Shown: positions 14,249 through 23,356, counted from the stretch's first letter. The stretch: 23,878 bases of DNA from Alphaproteobacteria bacterium MarineAlpha3_Bin3 (GCA_002938075.1 PTLK01000006.1:1-23878), one strand, 5' to 3'. Made by a program: numbers and translations. Notes: a model not told the origin generated them from the letters alone.

Positions 14249-17080
14249 ATGCCCCCAACGCCCGGCGTTAACGCTCCCGAGACCGAAAAAAACCCGGACG
14301 GCGGACTGCCCCCGGAAGCGGCCGGCAAGATACCCTCCGCGGGGGCGAAACCAAAACCGGACAGACCCCCAGACACCGTCACCCCGATGATGGTCCAGTA
14401 CCTGGCGATCAAGGAGGATTGCCCCGATTGCCTTTTGTTTTACCGGATGGGGGATTTTTACGAGCTTTTCTTCGATGACGCCGTGGCCGCGGCCGGGGCG
14501 CTGGATATCGCGCTGACCAAACGCGGCAAGCATCTGGGCGACGACATCCCGATGTGCGGGGTGCCGGTGCACAGCCACGAAACATACCTCAACCGGCTGA
14601 TTAAAAAGGGCTTCAAGGTCGCCGTCTGCGAGCAGACCGAAGACCCGGTGGAAGCCAAGAAACGGGGCCCCAAGGCGATCGTCCGGCGCCAGGTGACGAG
14701 GGTGGTGACGCCGGGAACGCTGACCGAAGACACGCTCTTGGAGGCGCGGCGACACAATTACCTGGCTGCCGCGGCGGAAACGTCCGGCGGCCTCGGCATG
14801 GCCTGGATCGATATGTCGACCGGCGACTTCCTGACCCAGGCCCTGAGCCAGGGCGATTTCGACGCCGCCCTGGCCCGCATTACCCCTAGCGAACTGCTGA
14901 TTGCCGAAGGATTCCTGCAAAACCCGGCGCTCTCCGAGACTTTCGCCGATTGGAAGGATCGCCTGAGCCCGCTGCCGCAGTCCTGCTTCGACAGCGTCAA
15001 CGGCGAAAAACGCCTGCAGGCCCTTTTCGGGGTCAGGACTCTCGATGCCTTCGGCGATTTTTCCCGCGCCGAACTGGCCGCCGCCGGCGCCCTGGTGGAC
15101 TACGTCGAAATGACGCAAAAGGGCCGGCTGCCGCGCCTCGTCCAGCCAAAGCAGATCGCCGCAGGCCAGGTGATGGAAATCGACGCCGCCACACGGCGAA
15201 ACCTTGAGCTGACCCTGAGCCTGTCCGGCACCCTGAAAGGGTCTCTTTTGGGGGTCATCGACAAAACAATCACTGGCGCCGGGGCCCGGCTCCTGGGCTC
15301 ACATCTAGCGGCGCCGCTGACCGACCCGAAGGCCATCAACGGGCGTCTCGACATGGTCCAGTATTTCGTCGACGCCGAGCGGCTCGCGGAAACACTCCGG
15401 GGAATCCTCAAACGCTGCCCCGATATCGAACGCGCCTTGACGCGGCTGACCATCGGGCGCGGCGGACCCAGGGACTTGGCGGCGGTGCGGGATGGGCTGG
15501 CAGCGGCGGTGGAGCTTCGTTCGGTCCTCGAAGCGGCGGCCAAGGAAGAGCCGGAAAGGGCGCCGGAAGGGATTTCCAGCGCCGGGGAGGACCTCGGCCA
15601 CCATGACCAGATCATCGGCCACTTGCGCCGCGCCTTGGCCGAAGAATTGCCCCTTCACCCCCGCGACGGCGGCTTTATCGCCAGGGATTATTCAACTGAA
15701 TTGGATGAATTCCGCGCCCTCAGGGACGAAAGCCGCCGTCTGATCGCCAGCCTGCAGAGCCGTTACGTAAACGAAACGTCTATCCAGAACCTGAAGATCA
15801 AGCACAACAACGTTTTGGGGTATTTCATCGAAGTGCCGGCGAAGCAGGCCGACAAAATCCCCCTCGATGAGGCCTCGCCCTTCATTCATCGCCAGACCAT
15901 GGCCAAGGTGGTCCGCTTTTCGACGGTGGAACTGAGCGAACTCGAAAGCCGCATTGCCAAGGCCGCCGACCAGGCCCTGGCGCTTGAGCTTAACCTGTTC
16001 GAAGACCTTGTCGGCGAAGTTGCCGGGCGGGCCGAGGCCATGGCGCTGGCCGCCCGGGCGCTGGCGCGCCTCGACGTGGCCCAGGGCCTGGCCTCCCTGG
16101 CCGGGAAGCGCCGCTATGCCCGACCGCGGATCGACGACGGCACCGATTTCCATATCGTCGGTGGCCGCCATCCGGTGGTCGAGGCGGCCTTGCAGGAAAC
16201 CGGCGACGGTGTCTTCATCGCCAACGGTTGCCGGCTTTCGGGCGCCGGCAATGGCGACGGGGCCGAGGGAGATGCCAGGGGAGATGGGGGAAGCCTGTGG
16301 CTCCTGACCGGCCCCAACATGGCCGGAAAGAGCACCTTCCTGCGGCAGAACGCGTTGATCGCGGTGCTGGCGCAAATAGGATCCTTCGTTCCCGCCGACG
16401 AGGCCCGCATCGGCGTCGTCGATCGTTTGTTTTCGCGTGTCGGGGCGTCCGACGACCTAGCCCGGGGGCGGTCCACCTTCATGGTCGAAATGATCGAAAC
16501 GGCGGCGATCCTGAACCAGGCCGGAGCGAAGGCGCTGGTTATCCTGGACGAAATCGGCCGCGGCACCGCCACTTTCGACGGCCTGTCCATCGCCTGGGCG
16601 GTGGTCGAGCACCTGCACGAGGTCAACCGCTGCCGGGCGCTGTTCGCCACCCATTACCATGAGCTTACGGTCCTGGCGGCGAAGCTGCCGGGTCTTCGGT
16701 GCCATACCATGCGAGTCAAGGAATGGCAGGGCGACGTGGTGTTCCTGCACGAAGTGGCGCCCGGCGCTGCGGACCGGTCCTACGGAATCCATGTCGGGCA
16801 ACTGGCGGGGCTGCCGAAAAGCGTCGTCAAGCGGGCGTCGGACGTATTGGAGACCCTGGAGAAGGGCGAGCAGTCCTCGGCGATGACGCGGCTGGCCGAC
16901 GACCTGCCGCTGTTCCGGGCCTTGGAAGAGGATGAGGAGGGTCCGGGCCCCAGCCCTGGCCTTGGCGGTCCTTCGCCGGTCGAAGAAGCCTTGAGCGAAA
17001 TCGATGCCGACACCTTGACGCCCCGAGACGCCCTGGAACTGATCTATCGCTTGAAGAAGCTTCTCCAGGCGCGGGATTGA
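14249..17080 (+). CDS. mutS: DNA mismatch repair protein MutS
   Basis: A 943-aa MutS that recognises mismatches and starts methyl-independent or MutL-dependent repair. The mismatch-reading FxE motif is F70-Y-E72 in MGDFYELFFDDA. The clamp and lever regions lead to the ATPase: Walker A GPNMAGKST (688-696, K694), Walker B ALVILDEIGRGTATFDG (about 760-775), and ATHYHEL further on. An extra Pro/Lys/Gly-rich N-terminal segment of about 45 residues precedes TPMMVQYLAIK, and a Gly/Asp-rich insertion lies directly before Walker A. The start could be TTG 14243 or ATG 14249; I chose ATG. Neither has a clear ribosome site. The following genes glnD, murJ and trpS match a conserved alphaproteobacterial order. 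Confidence 0.96.
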   Translation: MPPTPGVNAPETEKNPDGGLPPEAAGKIPSAGAKPKPDRPPDTVTPMMVQYLAIKEDCPDCLLFYRMGDFYELFFDDAVAAAGALDIALTKRGKHLGDDIPMCGVPVHSHETYLNRLIKKGFKVAVCEQTEDPVEAKKRGPKAIVRRQVTRVVTPGTLTEDTLLEARRHNYLAAAAETSGGLGMAWIDMSTGDFLTQALSQGDFDAALARITPSELLIAEGFLQNPALSETFADWKDRLSPLPQSCFDSVNGEKRLQALFGVRTLDAFGDFSRAELAAAGALVDYVEMTQKGRLPRLVQPKQIAAGQVMEIDAATRRNLELTLSLSGTLKGSLLGVIDKTITGAGARLLGSHLAAPLTDPKAINGRLDMVQYFVDAERLAETLRGILKRCPDIERALTRLTIGRGGPRDLAAVRDGLAAAVELRSVLEAAAKEEPERAPEGISSAGEDLGHHDQIIGHLRRALAEELPLHPRDGGFIARDYSTELDEFRALRDESRRLIASLQSRYVNETSIQNLKIKHNNVLGYFIEVPAKQADKIPLDEASPFIHRQTMAKVVRFSTVELSELESRIAKAADQALALELNLFEDLVGEVAGRAEAMALAARALARLDVAQGLASLAGKRRYARPRIDDGTDFHIVGGRHPVVEAALQETGDGVFIANGCRLSGAGNGDGAEGDARGDGGSLWLLTGPNMAGKSTFLRQNALIAVLAQIGSFVPADEARIGVVDRLFSRVGASDDLARGRSTFMVEMIETAAILNQAGAKALVILDEIGRGTATFDGLSIAWAVVEHLHEVNRCRALFATHYHELTVLAAKLPGLRCHTMRVKEWQGDVVFLHEVAPGAADRSYGIHVGQLAGLPKSVVKRASDVLETLEKGEQSSAMTRLADDLPLFRALEEDEEGPGPSPGLGGPSPVEEALSEIDADTLTPRDALELIYRLKKLLQARD

Positions 17081-17568
17081 TTCGTTTTCGATTCTATTTC
17101 CCCCGCCGCCGGAGCAGGCCGAGGGCAGTCTGAGGGCAAATCGGTTAAAATGGCCTAAAATTAAGGTTTATAAGTTACCCTTATTCCTTCTTGCCAAAAA
17201 AAGCCAGTTAACTTATTGATAAATAATAGTTATTATTCATTAGCCAGCTTAAAACGTATTGTTCCCAAAACTGGCAAAAAAACTTTCCAGCGATTTCTTA
17301 ATAAGCGTTACCTTTTATCTCTAATAAATTTAAGCAAGTTAAATCAATATATTATGTTGATTTCTACTGGCTGGGAGGTCTTGCGCACCATCCTTCGAAA
17401 GGGGTGTGGATAGAGACTTTAAAAGTGGTTCGAGGCTTCACGGCAACGGAAGTTCCGGTTTCGGAACGAATTCGAATCGAAAACGTAATAAACCAAATAT
17501 TTTCGGCCCCCGGCCGAAACAGGGATAACCCCAAGGAAGGATAACCCCGGGGCCTGGCCTTTCCTCCT
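17081..17568. other. Long intergenic region before glnD with an AT-rich island and several inverted repeats
   Basis: This is nearly 0.5 kb with no supported gene. Positions 17161-17340 hold 52 G+C of 180 by hand count (about 29 percent), far below the rest of the window. In this part are AATAATA-GT-TATTATT (17222-17237), GCCAGTT (17203-17209) facing AACTGGC (17269-17275), and AAATCAA (17341-17347) facing TTGATTT (17357-17363). Nearer glnD are GTTCCG-GTTT-CGGAAC (17452-17467) and the hairpin TTTCGGCC-CCC-GGCCGAAA (17501-17519), with no T-run on the plus strand. A 65-codon open frame (TTG 17216 to 17413) has no ribosome site and no recognised domain. Confidence 0.8.
17523..17548. repeat. Direct repeat GGATAACCCC upstream of glnD
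   Basis: GGATAACCCC occurs at 17523-17532 and again at 17539-17548, a 16-bp step, about 21-46 bp before the predicted -35 box of glnD. Spacing and position suit an activator or repressor site pair. It does not match the NtrC consensus. Confidence 0.6.
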
Positions 17569-17598
17569 TTAACGGGTTCCCCGGCGTCGGTATATAAT
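17569..17598 (+). promoter_or_regulatory. Predicted glnD promoter with perfect TATAAT box
   Basis: TTAACG (17569-17574), an 18-bp spacer and TATAAT (17593-17598). The -10 box is a perfect consensus and ends only 10 nt before the glnD ATG (17609), so transcription would begin about 4 nt upstream of the start codon. No ribosome site precedes the ATG. This predicts a leaderless or nearly leaderless glnD message. Confidence 0.5.
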
Positions 17599-17608
17599 CA
17601 TCAAGACC

Positions 17609-20464
17609 ATGGCCAACATAACCAAACCCCGCGACATCATCGACCGCAAGGCACTCCTTGGCGAACTGGAGGACCTTGTCGGGTGGTCCGGCTATAGCCC
17701 GAAAACCCAAGGCCAGGTCCTCGAAATCTTCAAAACCGCCCATAAGCGGGGCTGGTCGGAAGTCCGCCGGCGCTTCGAGGACGACGAAGCGTCGAGCGGC
17801 GATGTGCTGCGCGCCAACGCCTATCTGATCGATCAATTGGTCCGCAGCATTTATGACTTCGCCCTTTGCAGCGTCTATCCGGCCGCCAACCCGACGACGG
17901 GGGAGCTTCTGAGCATTACTGCCACCGGCGGTTACGGGCGCGGCGAACTGGCGCCGTTCTCGGACGTCGATTTGATGTTCCTGCTGCCCTACAAGCTTAC
18001 CGCCCATTCGGAGCAGGTGGTCGAATACATCCTCTATACGCTTTGGGATTTAGGCCTCAAGGTCGGTCACGCCACCCGTTCCATCGACGAGGCCATCCGC
18101 CTTGCCAAAGACGACATGACCATCCGCACTTCATTGCTGGAGGCGCGCTGGGTTTGGGGCGATCGAGAAATGTTCAAGCAATTCAAGAACCGCTTCCTCT
18201 CGGACGTGGTCGCCGACACCGGCCTGGCCTTTGTCGAGGCCAAGCTGGCGGAACGGGACGCCCGCCATGACCGCATGGGTGACACCCGTTATGTGCTGGA
18301 GCCCAACATCAAGGAAGGCAAGGGGGGGCTTCGCGACCTGCAGACGCTGTTCTGGATCGCCAAGTACCTCTATCAGGTCGACGACGTCAAAGAGCTCCAG
18401 GAACGGGGCGTGCTGACGGCCAGGGACGTGCGCCTGTTCGCCAAGGCCGAGAAGTTCCTGTGGAACGTCCGCTGCCACCTGCATTACCTGAGCGAACGGG
18501 CCGAGGAACGCCTAACCTTCTACATCCAGAACGAAATCGGCGCGCGGATGAAATATACCGACCGCGCCGGTGTCCAGGGCGTCGAGCGGTTCATGAAGCA
18601 TTACTTCCTGATCGCCAAGGACGTCGGTGACCTGACCCGGGTTCTCTGCGCCGTCCTCGAGGAACAGCAAAAGAAAAGCCGGCGGCGTTTCCGGCTGCCC
18701 AGTTTCGTCTTCAAAAAGCGCCAGATCGACGGTTTCGTTCTCGATGGCGACCGCCTGACGGTCGAAGAAAAAGGCGCCTTCAAGAAAGACCCGGTGAGGA
18801 TGCTGCGGCTCTTCCGTCTTGCTCAGGAGCACGACGCCGACATCCATCCCGACGCGCTCCGCCAGGTGACCCAGAACCTGAAGCTCATCGACGCCAAGCT
18901 GCAAAAGGACGTACAAGCCAACCGCCTGTTCATGGAGATGCTGACCGGCAAGAACCCCGAGGTTACCCTGATGCGGCTCAACGAAGCGGGGGTATTCGGC
19001 CGTTTCCTGCCCGATTTCGGCCGCGTCGTCGGGCAGATGCAATACGACATGTATCACGTCTACACCGTGGACGAGCACACCATCCGCGCCATCGGCATCC
19101 TCAAGGGCATCGAGGACGGCCGGCTCAAGAAGGAACACCCCACGGCGTGTTCGGTGATCGGCGAGGTGCAGTCGCTCCCGGCGCTTTACCTTGGCCTCCT
19201 GTTGCACGATATCGCCAAGGGCCGGGGCGGCGATCATTCCGAGCTCGGCGCCGATATCGCCGCCAAGCTGGGGCCCCGGCTCGGCCTCAACGAGTGGGAA
19301 ACCGAAACCGTATCCTGGCTGGTGCGCCATCACCTGTTGATGAGCCACACGGCGTTCAAGCGGGACGTCTACGACCCCAAGACCGTCACCGATTTCGCCG
19401 CCGTGGTGCAGTCGCCGGAACGCCTCAGGCTGCTCTTGATCCTGACCGTCGCCGATATCAAGGCGGTCGGTCCCAACGTTTGGAACGAATGGAAGGCAGG
19501 GCTTCTGCGTGAGCTTTATTACCGCGCCCAGGAGGAGCTTTCCGGCGGTACCTTGACTGACCGGCTGCCGGAAAGGGTCGAGCAGTCGAAGGCCGCATTG
19601 GCGGAAAAACTGTCGGATTGGTCGAAAAGCGAGATCGAGACCCATTTCGCCCGCGGGTTTTCCGATTACTGGCTGTCCTTCGATGCCGAAACCCTATCGC
19701 GCCACGCCCATCTGATCCGCGAGGCCGAAGAACGCGATAAGAAACTGCACATCGAAACCCGGGTCGATACCGCCCGTGACGTGACGGAAATCACCATTTA
19801 CGCCCAGGACCATCCGGGCCTTTTCGCCGCCATTACCGGCGCCATGGCGTTGTCCGGCGCGTCGGTCGTTGACGCCAAGATCATGACCCTGACCGACGGT
19901 ATGGCGCTCGATACGTTCTGGATCCAGGACGCCAAGAACCACGCCTTCGCCGCCAAGGACAGGCTGAAACGGCTTTGCGGGCGCATCGAGGGCGCCCTTT
20001 CCGGCCACCTGCACCCGGCCCGGGAACTGGCCGCGGCGCAGGAAAAAATTACCCCCGGGCGGGCCGGCGTGTTCAAGGTGCCGCCCCGGGTGCTGATCGA
20101 CAACAAAGCGTCGAACCGCTTGACGGTGATCGAAATTAACGGCCGCGACCGCCCCGGCCTGCTTCGCGACCTGACCCAGGCCCTGACCGATTCGGGCCTG
20201 CAGATATCAAGCGCCCATATCTCCACCTACGGGGTGCGCGTGGTGGACGTGTTCTACGTCAGGGACATTTTCGGCTTGAAAGTGGAGCAGGAGGAAAAAA
20301 TCGCCGTCCTCCACCAACGCTTGCTCGATGCCGTATCCCCGGGGGCCGAGGAGCCGGGGAAAGGGAAATCCGCCAAGGACAAGGCCAAGAAACCGGCCGC
20401 CAAGGCGAAGCGGACCAAGGGCAAGAAAACCCTGGATCCCGAAGGCATCGAGGCGGCGGAGTAG
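17609..20464 (+). CDS. glnD: Bifunctional [protein-PII] uridylyltransferase / uridylyl-removing enzyme
   Basis: A 951-aa nitrogen sensor that uridylylates PII proteins when glutamine is low and deuridylylates them when it is high. Nucleotidyltransferase motif: GGYGRGELAPFSDVDLMFLL (107-126, with the DxD metal pair). GlnD-specific block: EGKGGLRDLQTLFWIAKYL. HD hydrolase domain: LLLHDIAKGRGGDHSELG (HD at 533-534), with the downstream VRHHLLMSHTAFKRD. Two C-terminal glutamine-sensing ACT domains start near 725 (TIYAQDHPGLFAAITGAMAL) and 838 (LTVIEINGRDRPGLLRDLTQAL). The last 30 or so residues are a Lys/Ala-rich tail not needed for the fold. All catalytic elements look intact. It lies between mutS and murJ in a conserved order. 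Confidence 0.97.
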   Translation: MANITKPRDIIDRKALLGELEDLVGWSGYSPKTQGQVLEIFKTAHKRGWSEVRRRFEDDEASSGDVLRANAYLIDQLVRSIYDFALCSVYPAANPTTGELLSITATGGYGRGELAPFSDVDLMFLLPYKLTAHSEQVVEYILYTLWDLGLKVGHATRSIDEAIRLAKDDMTIRTSLLEARWVWGDREMFKQFKNRFLSDVVADTGLAFVEAKLAERDARHDRMGDTRYVLEPNIKEGKGGLRDLQTLFWIAKYLYQVDDVKELQERGVLTARDVRLFAKAEKFLWNVRCHLHYLSERAEERLTFYIQNEIGARMKYTDRAGVQGVERFMKHYFLIAKDVGDLTRVLCAVLEEQQKKSRRRFRLPSFVFKKRQIDGFVLDGDRLTVEEKGAFKKDPVRMLRLFRLAQEHDADIHPDALRQVTQNLKLIDAKLQKDVQANRLFMEMLTGKNPEVTLMRLNEAGVFGRFLPDFGRVVGQMQYDMYHVYTVDEHTIRAIGILKGIEDGRLKKEHPTACSVIGEVQSLPALYLGLLLHDIAKGRGGDHSELGADIAAKLGPRLGLNEWETETVSWLVRHHLLMSHTAFKRDVYDPKTVTDFAAVVQSPERLRLLLILTVADIKAVGPNVWNEWKAGLLRELYYRAQEELSGGTLTDRLPERVEQSKAALAEKLSDWSKSEIETHFARGFSDYWLSFDAETLSRHAHLIREAEERDKKLHIETRVDTARDVTEITIYAQDHPGLFAAITGAMALSGASVVDAKIMTLTDGMALDTFWIQDAKNHAFAAKDRLKRLCGRIEGALSGHLHPARELAAAQEKITPGRAGVFKVPPRVLIDNKASNRLTVIEINGRDRPGLLRDLTQALTDSGLQISSAHISTYGVRVVDVFYVRDIFGLKVEQEEKIAVLHQRLLDAVSPGAEEPGKGKSAKDKAKKPAAKAKRTKGKKTLDPEGIEAAE

Positions 20465-20530
20465 GGGGCCCGCCCTATTCCCAGGCTCGCTGCCTTTTCG
20501 AGGACACAAAAAACCGGTATTGAGGCGCCC

Positions 20531-22084
20531 ATGGTGCTTTTGCGTTCCATCGCCACCGTCGGCGGCTTTACCTTGATTAGCCGGGTGCTCGGCTTCCTGC
20601 GTGATATCCTGATTGCCGCCGTACTCGGCGCCGGCGCCGGGGCGGATGTCTTTTTCGTCGCCTTCAAGCTCCCCAACCTGTTCCGCCGCCTGTTCGCCGA
20701 GGGCGCGTTCTCGATGGCCTTCGTGCCGATGTTCGCGGGCCGCATCGAGGGGGATGGGATCGAGGCGGCCAAGGCGTTCGCCGAGGCCGCCTTCAGTGTC
20801 CTTTTCTGGGCCCTGTTGATTTTCGTAGGCGTCATTGAGCTGGCCATGCCGCTGGTGATGTTGGGCTTCGCGCCTGGCTTCATAGGCGACGCCGCCAAGT
20901 TCGACCTAGCCGTGGAACTGACCCGGATCACGTTTCCGTATTTGTTGTTTATTGCCCTGGTCTCGCTGATGGCCGGAGTATTGAATTCGCTCGGCCAGTT
21001 CGCCGCCGCCGCGGCGACGCCGATCCTGCTCAACCTGTGCCTGATCGGGGCGATCCTGGGGCTAGCGAATTTCACCGAAACCCCCAGCCACGCGCTAGCC
21101 TGGGGCGTGGTGGCGGCGGGTGGGGTTCAGTTCATTTGGCTGTACGCGGCCTGTGGCCGAGCAGGCGTGTGGATTCGCTTAAGCTTTCCCCGGCTGACCG
21201 GCGACGTCAAGGTGCTGATGAAACGCATGGCGCCGGTCGCTGTCGGCGCCGGCATCTACCAGATCAACCTGGTCATCGACACTATAATCGCCTCGTTTCT
21301 GCCGTCCGGGTCGATCTCGTACCTGTTTTTCGCCGATCGGGTCAATCAACTGCCGCTGGGCGTCGTTGGCGTCGCCGTCGGCACGGCCCTGCTGCCGCTG
21401 TTGTCCCGCCAGGTCCGGGCCGGCGACGACAAGGCGGCGCTGCACAGCCAGAACCGGGCCCTAGAATTTTCGTTGTTGCTGACCCTGCCGGCGGCGGCGG
21501 CCTTGATGGTCATCGCCGTGCCGGTGGTCCGGGTGCTGTTCGAACGCGGCGCTTTTGGTGGGCCTGAGACGGTGGCGACGGCAGCGGCGTTGGCCGTTTA
21601 TGCCATCGGCCTGCCGGCTTACGTTGCCGTCAAGACGCTGGCGCCGGGTTTCTTCGCCCGCAAGGACACGGCGACGCCGGTCAAAATTGCCGTCGTCTGC
21701 CTGTTGGTCAATCTGGTGCTCAACCTTATTTTGATGGGTCCGTTCAAGCACGTCGGCATTGCCATGGCGACGGTGGTCTCAAGCTGGCTTAACGCCGGCC
21801 TGTTGGCCTACGTCCTCCATAAGCGCGGCCATTTCGTCCTCGACGACAGGCTCCGCCACAGGCTGCCGCGTATCATTTTGGCCAGCGCCGGGATGACGGC
21901 GGCCTTGGCATTGGCGTTAACGCCCCTGGGCGGGGCCCTCGCCGGCTCGATGACAGAACGCATCGCGGCACTGGCGGCGCTGGTGGTCGGCGGCATGGCG
22001 ATGTTCGGGGCCTTGGGTTGGGTTACCGGCGCGGCCCGGCCTCAAGACCTGAAAAGCCTTTATCGCGGCGCCGAGGCGGATTGA
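20531..22084 (+). CDS. murJ: Lipid II flippase MurJ (MviN family)
   Basis: A 517-aa polytopic inner-membrane protein (about 14 hydrophobic segments) of the MOP exporter superfamily. MurJ moves lipid II to the periplasmic face for peptidoglycan synthesis. Hallmarks: TVGGFTLISRVLGFLRDILIAAVLGAG at the N-terminus, DVFFVAFKLPNLFRRLFAEGAFSMAFVPMF, INLVIDTIIASFLPSGSISYLFFADRVNQLPLGVVGVAVGTALLP in the middle, and VLFERGAF ... YVAVKTLAPGFFARKDTATPVKIAV. ATG 20531 gives MVLLRSIATVGG; the ribosome site is poor (a GAGG lies about 5 nt upstream). It follows glnD after 66 nt and is probably co-transcribed with it and trpS. Confidence 0.96.
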   Translation: MVLLRSIATVGGFTLISRVLGFLRDILIAAVLGAGAGADVFFVAFKLPNLFRRLFAEGAFSMAFVPMFAGRIEGDGIEAAKAFAEAAFSVLFWALLIFVGVIELAMPLVMLGFAPGFIGDAAKFDLAVELTRITFPYLLFIALVSLMAGVLNSLGQFAAAAATPILLNLCLIGAILGLANFTETPSHALAWGVVAAGGVQFIWLYAACGRAGVWIRLSFPRLTGDVKVLMKRMAPVAVGAGIYQINLVIDTIIASFLPSGSISYLFFADRVNQLPLGVVGVAVGTALLPLLSRQVRAGDDKAALHSQNRALEFSLLLTLPAAAALMVIAVPVVRVLFERGAFGGPETVATAAALAVYAIGLPAYVAVKTLAPGFFARKDTATPVKIAVVCLLVNLVLNLILMGPFKHVGIAMATVVSSWLNAGLLAYVLHKRGHFVLDDRLRHRLPRIILASAGMTAALALALTPLGGALAGSMTERIAALAALVVGGMAMFGALGWVTGAARPQDLKSLYRGAEAD

Positions 22085-22165
22085 AGGCTAACTTGACCAT
22101 GGCGGCGCCAGGGGCGATAACTCCGGCGCCTTCCAAGAAAAGCCGACAACAGGGAAACGGGGTCC

Positions 22166-23173
22166 ATGCAGCGTATTTTTTCCGGCGTGCAACCGACGGG
22201 TAATTTGCATCTTGGCAATTACCTGGGCGCCATCCGCAACTGGGTGCGGCTGCAGGACGATTATGAGTGCCTGTTCTGCATCGTCGACCTGCACGCCGTC
22301 ACCGTCTGGCAGGACCCGGAAGAGCTAAAAACCAACACGCGCCATGTCGCCGCGGCGATGCTGGCCGCCGGCATCGACGCCGAGCGCCACATCATTTTCA
22401 ACCAGAGCCAGGTCCCCGGCCACGCGGAACTGGCCTGGATCTTCAATTGCGTGGCCCGCCTGGGGTGGCTCAACCGGATGACCCAGTTCAAGGAAAAGGC
22501 CGGCAAGAACAAGGAAAACGCCTCCGTCGGCCTCTATGCCTACCCGAACCTGATGGCCGCCGATATCCTGCTGTACAAAGGCACCCACGTGCCCGTCGGC
22601 GGAGACCAGAAACAGCACCTTGAGCTGGTCCGCGACATCGCGAATAAGTTCAACAACGATTTCAGCGTCGATTTCTTTCCCATCGTCGAACCGCTGATCT
22701 TCGGCGCTGCGGCAAGGGTGATGTCGCTCCGTGACGGCACGGCCAAGATGAGCAAGTCGGACCCGTCGGACATGTCCCGCATCGCCATGACCGATGACGC
22801 CGACGCCATCGCCAAAAAAATCCGCAAGGCAAAGACCGATCCCGATTCGTTGCCCTTGAGCCCGAAGGAATTCGACGGCCGGCCCGAAGCCGCCAACTTG
22901 ATGGGCATCTACGCGGCGCTCGCCGACATGGAAATCGAAGACGTCTGCGAAAAATTCGGCGGCCAGCAGTTTTCCGATTTCAAACAAGACCTGACCGACC
23001 TGGCGGTCGAGAAATTGGCTCCCATGCAGGGCGAAATGCGCCGCCTGATGGACGATCCGGGCCATGTGGACGGGGTCATCGCTGACGGCGCCGGGCGCGC
23101 CCGGGCCATCGCCGAGCCGATCCTGGCCGAGGTCCATGACATTTTGGGTTTCCTGCGTCCCGGCCGGGGCTGA
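22166..23173 (+). CDS. trpS: Tryptophanyl-tRNA synthetase
   Basis: A 335-aa class I aminoacyl-tRNA synthetase that charges tRNA-Trp in the cytoplasm. N-terminal RIFSGVQPTGNLHLGNYLGAI contains the HIGH-type motif (HLGN at 15-18). The KMSKS loop is exact (AKMSKSDPSD, K194-S198). VPVGGDQKQHLELVRDIANKFN is the conserved Trp/ATP-pocket segment. Length is normal for the bacterial form. ATG 22166 gives the typical start and is preceded by purine-rich AGGGAAACGGGG. It follows murJ after 81 nt. In several alphaproteobacteria a UspA-like gene sits between trpS and the nfu gene; none is present here. Confidence 0.97.
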   Translation: MQRIFSGVQPTGNLHLGNYLGAIRNWVRLQDDYECLFCIVDLHAVTVWQDPEELKTNTRHVAAAMLAAGIDAERHIIFNQSQVPGHAELAWIFNCVARLGWLNRMTQFKEKAGKNKENASVGLYAYPNLMAADILLYKGTHVPVGGDQKQHLELVRDIANKFNNDFSVDFFPIVEPLIFGAAARVMSLRDGTAKMSKSDPSDMSRIAMTDDADAIAKKIRKAKTDPDSLPLSPKEFDGRPEAANLMGIYAALADMEIEDVCEKFGGQQFSDFKQDLTDLAVEKLAPMQGEMRRLMDDPGHVDGVIADGAGRARAIAEPILAEVHDILGFLRPGRG

Positions 23174-23248
23174 AACCGCAATCAACGTCCAAAATCAACG
23201 GAATGTGAAGAAGCAGGGTAAAAAGAAGCTGCCCGGCAAGCACCGTCT

Positions 23249-23264
23249 TGCCCTATAATGGGCA
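23249..23264 (+). promoter_or_regulatory. TATAAT box framed by an inverted repeat, upstream of the nfu gene
   Basis: TGCCC (23249-23253), TATAAT (23254-23259) and GGGCA (23260-23264) form a 16-bp element in which a perfect -10 box is flanked by complementary 5-bp arms. No good -35 box is seen 16-18 bp upstream, which suggests either activator dependence or a site where a repressor covers the -10. The implied leader to ATG 23357 is about 90 nt and includes the GC-rich palindrome GCCGGGCCCGGC near 23276-23287. Confidence 0.45.
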
Positions 23265-23356
23265 TAACTACCCCCGCCGGGCCCGGCCTGGCCTTGATAA
23301 CGGGGGAAGTTCGGCCCATGTTAAGGAACGGCGTCCAAGGAAGGAAAGAGTAAGCC

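Noticed and set aside
14087..15118. Extension of the maeB frame opposite mutS, giving a 1112-aa protein
   Set aside because: The extra 344 codons are antisense to conserved mutS and have no malic-enzyme sequence. The family start is at 14086.
17216..17413. 65-codon open frame in the AT-rich island
   Set aside because: It starts with TTG, has no ribosome site and no recognisable domain. Its Lys/Asn/Ile/Leu content is what AT-rich DNA gives by chance. It is kept only as a point for checking.
17501..17519. Hairpin TTTCGGCC-CCC-GGCCGAAA considered as a terminator
   Set aside because: No T-run follows on the plus strand, and there is no minus-strand gene that it would plausibly terminate.
18512..19645. 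377-codon open frame on the minus strand opposite glnD
   Set aside because: It is antisense to a well-conserved glnD region, has no ribosome site or recognisable family, and is explained by codon bias.
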